Assembly (NCBI GenBank): GCA_017307755.1 | Contig: JAFKGQ010000011.1 | Span: 186,001 to 250,000 of the forward strand | Source: Chitinophagaceae bacterium | GTDB taxonomy: Bacteria; Bacteroidota; Bacteroidia; Chitinophagales; Chitinophagaceae | DNA: 64,000 bases | Direction: 5' to 3' | Shown: piece after piece, positions 28,746 through 36,764 of the stretch | How positions within the stretch are numbered: position 1 is the first letter of the stretch | How the letters are laid out: every line of letters begins with the position of its first letter | Translations under genes and position numbers: made by a program | Notes under the pieces: model-generated | The model's database searches: none | Told to the model about the DNA's origin: nothing | What the model saw: the letters and a program-made list of their open reading frames with translations, nothing else

Positions 28746-29558
28746 TCAAATCCCGGTCTGACCAACCATCATCTTTTTAAATACAACATCATCAATTTGT
28801 TGCCGGGTTTCCAGTAATTGCACTGCGTCATGACCGACGGGATAACGTAATTTTTCAGCGCCGTCCGTCGCAGCTTCATAAATGACTTCGGCTACTTCAC
28901 CGATGTTTTCCGACATGGGCCAATCCGCTAACCTCCCAAGAAAGCTTTCGAAGGGCTGCTGATAGTCGTCCAGGCCGTCTGTGCCGTAGATGTTCATAGA
29001 TCGGCCTGCAAAATCTGTCTTATAGCCGCCCGGCTCCACCAGTTTTGTCCGGATGCCCAGCGGGTTGAGCTCGTATTGCAGGGATTCGGTCAACCCTTCA
29101 ACGGCAAATTTAGTGGCATGATAGAGCGTACAGAATGGGAAGGTAACCCTTCCGCCGACGGAGGAGACGTTGATGATGATCCCCGTTTTACGCGCCCGCA
29201 TATCCGGTAAAACGGCCTTTGTAACCTTGATCAGGCCAAAGACATTGACCTCAAACTGCTGCTGGATCGCTTCCTCAGGTGCAGCCTCCAGCGTACCAAG
29301 CGTCCCGAACCCGGCGTTGTTCACCAATACGTCGATCCCACCAAATTGACGGATACCTGTCTGAACGGCCTCTCCTATACTGGAATTGTCGGTAACGTCC
29401 AGCCTGGTCACGAGCACCCCGCTGAAGGCGGAAAGTTCTTTCTCATTTTCGGGTGAGCGCATAGTGGCGATCACGTTCCAGCCTTTTTGATGAAATAGTT
29501 TGACGGTTGCTTTTCCAAAGCCGGAAGACGCCCCTGTAATAAATACGGTCTTTTTCAT
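28746..29558 (-). CDS. Short-chain dehydrogenase/reductase
   Basis: Starting at the ATG at 29556-29558 (MKKTVFITGASSGFGK) the protein has 270 residues. It shows the classic SDR signature: TGASSGFGKA for cofactor binding, NNAGFG, and the catalytic Ser (NVSSVGGR), Tyr and Lys (YHATK). The family reduces or oxidises small alcohols, ketones or sugars with NAD(P)H; the conserved LVEPGGYKTDF motif suggests the common classical type. The frame is open to 29612, but the upstream 18 residues do not match the family. It is followed by the AraC gene. Confidence 0.92.
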   Translation of the reverse strand: MKKTVFITGASSGFGKATVKLFHQKGWNVIATMRSPENEKELSAFSGVLVTRLDVTDNSSIGEAVQTGIRQFGGIDVLVNNAGFGTLGTLEAAPEEAIQQQFEVNVFGLIKVTKAVLPDMRARKTGIIINVSSVGGRVTFPFCTLYHATKFAVEGLTESLQYELNPLGIRTKLVEPGGYKTDFAGRSMNIYGTDGLDDYQQPFESFLGRLADWPMSENIGEVAEVIYEAATDGAEKLRYPVGHDAVQLLETRQQIDDVVFKKMMVGQTGI

Positions 29559-29664
29559 TTGAGTTTGTATTAATTGTTCCATACAAAGGTCTAATGAATG
29601 ACCTGCGCCCATTTATACTTTTCTTGGTAATGCTTATATATTTCTTAAACTTTCCCGATATAAC

Positions 29665-30900
29665 TTAGAATACTTCCCCCAGGTTGGCAAAGATACCATG
29701 CGATCCATGCATCCCAAACCCATAGTCCAATGCAATATTAGTCCGGGAAAATTTGTTCAGTTTGATACGGATTCCGGCGCCCCAGCCAGGAGCAATGGCT
29801 TCAAATCGGCCGCTGGAAGGCTCTGAAAATGACTGAGCATTGACAAACACCACCCCTCCCAAAAAACCATTGGACATGATGTCAAATCGATATTCCGTCT
29901 CTCCATAAACGACATTTTTACCTCGAAACCGGCCCTGTATATATCCTCTTCCCATATTGACATAGGTATCCGACGCAGTGGAAGGAAGCAGGAGATACGG
30001 CGGATTGCCCTTGAGGGTGAACCAGTCGAAGGTCCAAAAGGCCAGTATATTTTTTGAATGATGGGGGAAATGCATGTATTTCCGTGCGTCAATAAGCAAG
30101 GTCTGCCAATTCGAATCGCTGCCTAAAAAAGTAAAGTTAGGCCGGTATATAACATTCACATAATGCCCCGGTTCAGGGTTGATCGCGTTTCGCCGGGTGT
30201 CGTACAGCAAATTCAAAGTAAATCCCGACGAGAGAGATTTAGACCGTAACCCGTACCGCTCAAAATCCGTCATCTGCCCGGCAGGCGGGTTCACCTCCTT
30301 TACATTCCAATAATAATCTATAGCATAGCCAACGCCAAGATAAAAGTCATGGGATACTGTTTTTAGAACAGTCTGATAAAATCGCAGGTAGGAAAAATCG
30401 ATCAGATATCCGCTATCGGTTTTTGTAAGCCCACCCAACCCATAGGTATCCTGTGGAAACTTTGCAAATCGCCAGTCGCTTAAAATATTATATTTATTAC
30501 CTTTTGTCCAGATATTTGCTTCAAGCGGGATTTGTAGCTGGTGTTTTTGTGTATAGGTCAGGTTCAGATAGATATTGGAGATATTGTCTTCCTCCCGCTC
30601 ACCCGTGTAAAAGGCGGCATTTGCTGTGAGATTGACGGCAAATGCGGTCTGAAGAGTATACTCCGCCGATGGAAGCAGGGAACCATATACCTTACCCGCC
30701 CTTTTTTTAACACTATCGATCCTCATTCCGGGATGTTTAAGGAATATGTTCCTGGCGACATCGATAAGGTCCACCTCCTGTTTTATAGCAGGGTCATGGT
30801 TGGATCGCAATGTATCCTGTGAAAAGCCCTCGGTGGCCTCAAACAGTAATACCATCAGAAATAAGCAGATCCGTAAAGGAATAACAGTGGGTAGACCCAA
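29665..30900 (-). CDS. Omp85/BamA-like outer-membrane barrel without POTRA domains
   Basis: The 411-residue exported protein (signal peptide ending EGFSQ) consists almost entirely of a C-terminal surface-antigen (D15) beta barrel. It has characteristic strands such as FTLNLLYDTRRNAINPEPGHYVNVIYRP and, near the end, MGRGYIQGRFRGKNVVYGETEYRF with the conserved RGY/F..R lid motif. The chain terminates in Phe, as for barrel insertion. Normal BamA/TamA proteins carry several POTRA domains first; here only about 70 residues precede the barrel. Such short forms are frequent in Bacteroidetes, often near metallophosphatases, and their role is unknown. It is likely monocistronic. Confidence 0.8.
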   Translation of the reverse strand: MGLPTVIPLRICLFLMVLLFEATEGFSQDTLRSNHDPAIKQEVDLIDVARNIFLKHPGMRIDSVKKRAGKVYGSLLPSAEYTLQTAFAVNLTANAAFYTGEREEDNISNIYLNLTYTQKHQLQIPLEANIWTKGNKYNILSDWRFAKFPQDTYGLGGLTKTDSGYLIDFSYLRFYQTVLKTVSHDFYLGVGYAIDYYWNVKEVNPPAGQMTDFERYGLRSKSLSSGFTLNLLYDTRRNAINPEPGHYVNVIYRPNFTFLGSDSNWQTLLIDARKYMHFPHHSKNILAFWTFDWFTLKGNPPYLLLPSTASDTYVNMGRGYIQGRFRGKNVVYGETEYRFDIMSNGFLGGVVFVNAQSFSEPSSGRFEAIAPGWGAGIRIKLNKFSRTNIALDYGFGMHGSHGIFANLGEVF

Positions 30901-30986
30901 TTAAACAATTTGTTAACAAAAAAAGGGGAAATTTTCCTATAGATCAACAGGCAGGGCCCTTTTTTATGTGATGCAGTTGTTAATGC

Positions 30987-32342
30987 TTATTTTTTGATCA
31001 CCTTCTGCATCTGAAGCTGCTTGTTATTATGAATGACCGTGGCATAATAAATACCTGTAGCGATCCCTTTTACGTCGACGCTCAGCAAATTATTCCCCGG
31101 CAGCAAGACCGCCCGCTGAAGCCTGATCAACATCCCCTTGCCATCAAATAATTGTATGATCACCTCCTCGCCGGCATCAGCGGTCATGCTGATGTATAGC
31201 AGGTCGTCCACGGGGTTAGGCCATATTTTGAATGCTTCCTGGGCGCTGCAGGCTGTACGCAGCACCTTAGTGAATTGTACCTTCCCGTCCAGGTCATATT
31301 CGGCGATACGATAATAGTCGTTGCCGGCCGGCGAGTTGTCCGCAAAGGAATAGGTGGTTTCAACAACAGCATTGCCCGCGGCCGCAACATTACCCAGGGC
31401 GATCCATTGCAAGCCGTCTGTGCTTCTTTCCACCGAAAAGTAATGACTATTTTCTTCCTGCGCGGTTTCCCAGTTCAGCAGGACCGAGTTCCCGTTGCAG
31501 TGAGCATCGAACAAAATAAAATTCACCGGCAGCGGGGAAGGTGCGCCTGACAGTGTAAAAAGCCCCAACGAAGGGATGGCGTTTTTCTCCACATAGTCGG
31601 CGGCGGTATCGTGGCTATCCTCTCCCATAGAGGTCCAATTCCCTGCTGCCTGTTTTTCCCAAACCAGCAATAAATTTTTGTCCAGTCCGTTCAGTTCCCC
31701 GTCCAGATAATGGATGCGTACCGTTGCATTCAAAGCCGCATTATTAGCGGGCTGGATATCATAATACCGCAAAACGGAATTACCCATAGCCGAACTGGTT
31801 GTCTGCGACTGGTGTCCACGCCGGATGACCGTATTTCCCAGGTTTTGCGCCGAGGTGATCACAGCGCCCAGGTTACCCGGGTTAGCAGAAGAAGGCGCAT
31901 TCAGCATCGTGTTAACAATAACCGCTCCGCCCTTGGCGCCAATGATATGGCTTGATGCCTGTTCACCGTTTAATGAGCCGGCGCTGCCCAGATTGACGTC
32001 AAAACCATTGAGGTCCAGAAGCCCCGAAGTAAAATTGATCTGCCGGCCAATGTTGATGGAATGCTGTAGGACCACATTGGCGCCCGTGGGTTTATTGATC
32101 TGAAGGTCGTAAAAAATGCTTCCCTGGTTGCCCCTGATAAAAGAAGGGGAACCGCCTGTAAAAGAGATAGTCCCCGCCCCCGGCAATAGATTGCCGTTAT
32201 TGATCAGGTCAGTATTCGACAGTGTCAGTTGCAAATTGCCAGCCATGACAAATTGTGCGCCATTGGTAATAGTAAGCTGAGCCAGGACATTATTTGCGCT
32301 TAACAGGAATAAAAGACCGGTAGCTAATAAAAATATCTTCAT
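30987..32342 (-). CDS. Exported surface protein with T9SS sorting domain
   Basis: The 451-residue protein carries a signal peptide (SANNVLAQ). A repetitive beta-rich body follows, with motifs typical of Bacteroidetes surface proteins (LTITNGAQFVMAGNLQLTLSN, INFTSGLLDLNG). A conserved module starting LPVNFILFDAHCNGNSVLLNWETAQEENSHYFSVERS leads into the T9SS sorting domain (FKIWPNPVDDLLYIS, GIYYATVIHNN, QMQKVIKK). It should be exported and attached to the cell surface. It sits 17 bp downstream of a glycine-rich exported protein on the same strand, so the two may form a unit. Confidence 0.8.
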   Translation of the reverse strand: MKIFLLATGLLFLLSANNVLAQLTITNGAQFVMAGNLQLTLSNTDLINNGNLLPGAGTISFTGGSPSFIRGNQGSIFYDLQINKPTGANVVLQHSINIGRQINFTSGLLDLNGFDVNLGSAGSLNGEQASSHIIGAKGGAVIVNTMLNAPSSANPGNLGAVITSAQNLGNTVIRRGHQSQTTSSAMGNSVLRYYDIQPANNAALNATVRIHYLDGELNGLDKNLLLVWEKQAAGNWTSMGEDSHDTAADYVEKNAIPSLGLFTLSGAPSPLPVNFILFDAHCNGNSVLLNWETAQEENSHYFSVERSTDGLQWIALGNVAAAGNAVVETTYSFADNSPAGNDYYRIAEYDLDGKVQFTKVLRTACSAQEAFKIWPNPVDDLLYISMTADAGEEVIIQLFDGKGMLIRLQRAVLLPGNNLLSVDVKGIATGIYYATVIHNNKQLQMQKVIKK

Positions 32343-32359
32343 GCTGGTTTTTTCGTTAA

Positions 32360-33367
32360 TTAGTCAACAACACCAAAGTACTGGCCTCCGTTGATATTGA
32401 TCAGTGTATTTCCACTCCCTCCTCCGATGGCCTTACCTGCGGGGCCACCCATATTGAATCCACTGAAGTTGCCTGTTCCAGTCTGTCCTGGCTGACCCCG
32501 GTCACCACCCGAGCCGCCTGCTGCGCCACCTGAGTCTCCCGGCCCGCCGGCGCCGCCGGCAGTTGCAGTTCCCGAAGATCCCGCACTTGCAATGATGGTC
32601 GGTACACAGACCAGGCCGCCCCCAAAGGTTCCCCCGCCCGGACCACCGGCGCCACCGACCACCCCAGCGCCACCGCCGCCACCCCCGCCATAACCAGCCG
32701 TATTTCCACCACTGCCGCCGCCACCGCCACCGCCGCCGGCTACAATTCCATAATTATTGATGGTAATGCCAACACCGCTTCTCGTGCTCACCGCATAACC
32801 TCCGGCGGCGCCCGCTCCTGCATACCTCCATAATAACGAGCAGCCCTGCTCCAGTGTACCATTTCCGCCGCTGCCGCCGGCGCCTTGGATCGTTCCATAA
32901 TTATTAATAACAACAGACGCATCAAATGGCATGGAACTAAAGGACAGTGCCGTATCACCCGGATTGCAGCCACTGATGGTCACACCGGCCGATATATTGA
33001 TAAGGTATTTTTTCCCCGGGGCCCCCTTGCCATAGAGCGCATAAAAATCAACCTTGCACATATTGCTGGTGATATTTATTATCATTGTCTGACAACTTGC
33101 GCAATAACAATTCCAGATAGCATTTGCCGAATCATAGTAATTGAGACACCGGTCATCGGTATTATAAATATGCAGGCCATCAGGGGGATTTGAAATAGCA
33201 TCGCGCTGCACGGTAGAAAGTCGGGGGAATAAAACGCCTCTATCAGTAGCTTTTATATCCAGAATGGCTTTAGCATTGGGGTTGCCGGTGCCGATGCCGA
33301 CACTTTGAGAAAGCGCCGGCCAGCAACGACATACGAAATATAGCAGTATAAGTAGCCGTTTACCCAT
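32360..33367 (-). CDS. Exported glycine-rich hypothetical protein
   Basis: The 335-residue protein has a signal peptide (WPALSQ) and the module SVGIGTGNPNAKAILDIKATDRGVLFPRLS, which is widespread at the start of Bacteroidetes surface and phage-tail-like proteins. A short Cys-containing stretch follows (NCYCASC). The C-terminal half (about 200-320) is a glycine-rich low-complexity tract with GGGGGGGSGG-type runs, resembling a structural or adhesive surface region. No catalytic motif was seen. It lies directly upstream of the T9SS protein, which may act as its partner. Confidence 0.7.
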   Translation of the reverse strand: MGKRLLILLYFVCRCWPALSQSVGIGTGNPNAKAILDIKATDRGVLFPRLSTVQRDAISNPPDGLHIYNTDDRCLNYYDSANAIWNCYCASCQTMIINITSNMCKVDFYALYGKGAPGKKYLINISAGVTISGCNPGDTALSFSSMPFDASVVINNYGTIQGAGGSGGNGTLEQGCSLLWRYAGAGAAGGYAVSTRSGVGITINNYGIVAGGGGGGGGSGGNTAGYGGGGGGGAGVVGGAGGPGGGTFGGGLVCVPTIIASAGSSGTATAGGAGGPGDSGGAAGGSGGDRGQPGQTGTGNFSGFNMGGPAGKAIGGGSGNTLININGGQYFGVVD

Positions 33368-33512
33368 ATGTCAATATTTTAGGGGGGTTTAAATTGGATA
33401 CGAATATTCGCAAATCCTAAAACTTCCGTCTACCGTAAAAGGGTGAATTTTCCTCAAAATTTGGGGCCTACTGCAATTATTCCAATCTTTATCCTGACAA
33501 ATCTCCTTTCTC

Positions 33513-35528
33513 ATGCACTTTCCGGGAAATCGTAGGTTTTTTTGGGTTCTTGCTCTGTCGTTATCGGCTGTCGCAGCATCGGCCCAGCCGGATTATTTTA
33601 AGAAGATCTTCGAACATGAAAAGGATTCCCTGGTAAAAGAGCTGAGTAAACACCCGCTCCCGGATACTGCGAGGGTCATGGCACTGATGAAGATCCTGGA
33701 CGGCACCATGTTCTTATCTCAGCGAAAAGAAGTACTCCCTTATTGGGCCGAAGCCATTCAGCTCAGCCGTAAACTAAATTTCTGGAGGGGGCTAGCCGGC
33801 TGTCTGGAGTGGAAGGGCAGTTATTATAAAAGCGCTCACCAAACGGACAGCGCGTTGCTCTTCCTGGATTCGGCCATCGAATTGTCGGATAACCACGCCG
33901 ACCCATGGCTTCATCGTCCAAAAGGGTTCGCCCTTTTTCAAAAAGGAATGATCTACGAAACCCAGGAGAACCTCTTTACGGCCCTTAATGCCTATTTCGC
34001 AGCGCTGAAAACCTATGATAGTACCGACCTGATAAAACAGAAAATGATCTGTCTTAGGATCGCCACGATCTATAAGGAACTTCACAACGATGCCAGGTCC
34101 CTGGAATATTACCTCCAGGCGCTGGACCTATATGAAAAAGCCATCGGGAACAATGTCAATAAAGAAGCAAACGGGATCTATACCTTCATAGCAGGCATTT
34201 ATTTCGATCGCGGCGAATTTTCAAAAGCCAGCTACTATCTGGGTAAATTAAGTCCCTTCATGCCGGACACTGTCGAGACAGTGATCACCGGCAGCTACTA
34301 TCGCCTGGCGGGGCAAATCGCTGAAAAAGAAGGCAAAACCGACTCCGCCATCAGCTTTTTGAAAGAAGCGTTAAAATATTTCAGCTACACCGGGCAAATG
34401 CATGCAAGTGACATTGCCAATGCGTGCGCCGACATTGCCCATCTAAAGATCTTGACGGGTGAAGGCTCAGAGGCCGGAAAATATGCTGAACAAAGCCTTG
34501 CCGCCGCCAGGGCCAGCGGTCAAAAGGAGGCCATGGCCAATGCGCTGATCGCCATCGCGGAATACTATTATAAGACCGGCCGGCAGTCGGATGCGTACCG
34601 GGCATTGCAGCGGGCAACCGTCCTGAACGACAGCGTGTTGACAGAGGCCAATATAAAACAGGCGAACACACTGTCGGCCGTTTATGAAAACGACAAAAAA
34701 GAACACGCGATCGCGCAGTTGGAGACAGATAAAAAGATCCAGCAGGCTTCAGTAAAACAGAAAGCCTTATTAAATATTATCTTTATTATCACCATTCTGG
34801 CGTTGCTCTTGCTCGGCGTTGTCTCCTGGTTTAATTTAAAGAACAAACGGAAGATCCAACGGCAAAAAATAGCGGAACTGGAAAAAGAAAAACAATTGAC
34901 GGGAATAGAGGCCATGCTGAAAGGACAGGAAGAAGAAAGAAGCCGCCTGGCGAAAGATCTGCATGATGGCTTGGGCAGTATGCTCTCCGGTGTAAAAATA
35001 TCCTTCTCGAATATGAAGGAAAATGTGGTCATGGATGCCGCCAATACCAGCGCTTTTGAAAAATCCCTGGATCAGTTGGACAGGACCATTACCGAATTAC
35101 GCAAAGTAGCGCATAACCTGATGCCCGAAGCATTGGTGAGGTTCGGACTAAGAAGCGCCGTCAAAGACTTCTGCAAATCGATCCAATTGTCCAGCAATAC
35201 GGACATCATTTGCGAACAATTCGGAACAGAAAGGGAGTTAGGTAATGTTGCCGATGTAAATGTATACCGCATTATCCAGGAACTGGTCAACAATGCAATC
35301 CTCCATGGACAAGCGACGCAGATCCTGGTACAACTGACCAAAACAGACGAACGGGTTTTGATAACAGTAGAAGACGACGGGAAAGGGTTTGAGCCGAACG
35401 CATTGGAAAAAATATCTGGGATGGGTTTGGCGAACATCCGGTCCCGGGTCAACTATTTTAATGGGTCGATGGATATCGAATCTAAGCCAGGCGAAGGCAC
35501 AATCGTTAATATTGAACTAATAACATAA
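33513..35528 (+). CDS. TPR-containing histidine kinase (NarX/DesK-like)
   Basis: The 671-residue sensor begins with a signal peptide (AVAASAQ) and a periplasmic TPR array (about 90-370). One membrane helix (about 413-435, LLNIIFIITILALLLLGVV) and a short coiled coil follow. The HisKA_3 dimerisation domain has the phospho-acceptor His in RLAKDLHDGLGSMLSGV, and the HATPase domain holds VYRIIQELVNNAILHG and VEDDGKGFEPN. This is the typical Bacteroidetes regulator-pair kinase. The stop is 3 bp before the response-regulator start, so both are co-transcribed. The TPR sensor is likely to recognise a protein or peptide, which is not known. Confidence 0.93.
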   Translation: MHFPGNRRFFWVLALSLSAVAASAQPDYFKKIFEHEKDSLVKELSKHPLPDTARVMALMKILDGTMFLSQRKEVLPYWAEAIQLSRKLNFWRGLAGCLEWKGSYYKSAHQTDSALLFLDSAIELSDNHADPWLHRPKGFALFQKGMIYETQENLFTALNAYFAALKTYDSTDLIKQKMICLRIATIYKELHNDARSLEYYLQALDLYEKAIGNNVNKEANGIYTFIAGIYFDRGEFSKASYYLGKLSPFMPDTVETVITGSYYRLAGQIAEKEGKTDSAISFLKEALKYFSYTGQMHASDIANACADIAHLKILTGEGSEAGKYAEQSLAAARASGQKEAMANALIAIAEYYYKTGRQSDAYRALQRATVLNDSVLTEANIKQANTLSAVYENDKKEHAIAQLETDKKIQQASVKQKALLNIIFIITILALLLLGVVSWFNLKNKRKIQRQKIAELEKEKQLTGIEAMLKGQEEERSRLAKDLHDGLGSMLSGVKISFSNMKENVVMDAANTSAFEKSLDQLDRTITELRKVAHNLMPEALVRFGLRSAVKDFCKSIQLSSNTDIICEQFGTERELGNVADVNVYRIIQELVNNAILHGQATQILVQLTKTDERVLITVEDDGKGFEPNALEKISGMGLANIRSRVNYFNGSMDIESKPGEGTIVNIELIT

Positions 35529-35531
35529 GCG

Positions 35532-36155
35532 ATGATCAAGGTCTATATAGTAGAAGATCATATGGTCGTAGTAGAAGGTCTGCGTGTACTGCTTCAGAAC
35601 GAAACAGATATCACCATCGCCGGCTCTTCCGGCACCGCTGCCGCCTGCCTCGAATTTTTCGCTTTCAATAAAGCCGATGTACTGCTGATGGATATCAATC
35701 TGCCTGATATGAACGGTGTGGACTTATGCCGGCTGATAAAAACAAGACACAAAGAAGTGATGGTGCTGGCGCTCAGCACATTCAACCAGGGCATCTACAT
35801 GAATAAGATCATGGAGAATGGCGCCAGCGGCTATCTATTAAAAAATGTAGGCCGGCAGGAACTGATCGACGGGATCAAAACGGTGAGCAACGGAGGGGTT
35901 TATTTCAGTTTCGAAGCCGGTAAAATATATAAGACCACCCTTGAAAAAAGCAACCATCAACCCGTACTGACCAAACGGGAAAAAGAGATCATAAAGCTCA
36001 TCGCCGAAGGCTTTACCAATGCTCAGATAGCGCAGCAGCTATTCTTAAGCATCGACACGGTCGACTCCCACCGCAAGAACCTCTATACTAAGCTGAATGT
36101 CAAAAATACGGCCCTCCTGATCCGCTATGCGATGGACAACGGCATGATCGGATAG
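35532..36155 (+). CDS. NarL/LuxR-type response regulator
   Basis: The 207-residue protein has a receiver domain (1-120) with acidic pocket E8-D9, phospho-acceptor D54 (LLMDINLPDMNG) and a conserved Lys in YLLKNVG. A GerE/LuxR helix-turn-helix domain follows (about 145-205, LTKREKEIIKLIAEGFTNAQ, IDTVDSHRKNLYTKL). It is the partner of the upstream TPR kinase and begins 3 bp after its stop. Targets cannot be told from the sequence. Confidence 0.95.
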   Translation: MIKVYIVEDHMVVVEGLRVLLQNETDITIAGSSGTAAACLEFFAFNKADVLLMDINLPDMNGVDLCRLIKTRHKEVMVLALSTFNQGIYMNKIMENGASGYLLKNVGRQELIDGIKTVSNGGVYFSFEAGKIYKTTLEKSNHQPVLTKREKEIIKLIAEGFTNAQIAQQLFLSIDTVDSHRKNLYTKLNVKNTALLIRYAMDNGMIG

Positions 36156-36200
36156 ATCATGCGATCAGTTTTGTAGCGATCATTATCATACCTCTGGCGG

Positions 36201-36572
36201 CTATTTCGACAAAAAATCCCCGGGAACGCGCAAGCCTTCTTCACTCGCGAGAACCTTGAGCATGATCTTTTGAAGCCCCTTGGGGATCAGGTCTATTTCT
36301 GACTGGGTCAGCGGCTGGAGCAATTCAATAAATTCATCCTCATCATCATAGTATCCCAACTGCAATACCCATCTGTCCTTGGAAAGTAATCGGAGAGCCA
36401 TCTCCTTGTCCTCTTCATAGATATGGATCTTTACCACGGCCCACTGTTCATCCTCTTCAGCTTCAAAATGAATGTCGGTGGCCTTTTTGCTTACCACCTC
36501 CTTCACGATCTTCTGCACCAGGGAGCCAGGATGTTGCCGGATTAACTCTTCGTTTGAAATGTTGTTTGCCAT
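36201..36572 (-). CDS. Hypothetical cytoplasmic protein, 123 aa
   Basis: The ATG at 36570-36572 (MANNISNEELIRQ) gives a 123-residue acidic protein. The frame is open 11 codons further upstream, but that addition is hydrophobic and unlike the rest. The sequence is mostly charged, with an acidic centre (FEAEEDEQWAVVKIHIYEEDKE) and a C-terminal helix pair. No known family is recognised, and no signal peptide or membrane segment is seen. It is convergent to the NarL regulator and is divergent from the lipoprotein gene, so nothing in context suggests a role. Confidence 0.6.
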   Translation of the reverse strand: MANNISNEELIRQHPGSLVQKIVKEVVSKKATDIHFEAEEDEQWAVVKIHIYEEDKEMALRLLSKDRWVLQLGYYDDEDEFIELLQPLTQSEIDLIPKGLQKIMLKVLASEEGLRVPGDFLSK

Positions 36573-36764
36573 AGATGCTACAAATATAACAAGTGCCGGG
36601 ATCACTATTTAACCCTGGTTCCAAATTATAGATAATTTCAATACAGAAGATCCCATACGGGGTACCCTTTAAAAAATAGTACTCATTTACATAGTATTAA
36701 TTAACAAAGCGTGTCTCTTAGGATGTAATAAACCCTAATAATAGGGCCAGATAAATAGTATTAT

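Noticed and set aside
32401..32730. Alternative minus frame in the glycine-rich gene
   Set aside because: It is a shadow of the glycine-rich repeats (Val/Ala-rich reading of GGC/GCC) and has no start context.
36600..36700. AATACAGAA near 36645 as a further copy of the mnmE core
   Set aside because: Only nine bases match and the flank does not resemble the 41.6-kb or 53.4-kb copies.
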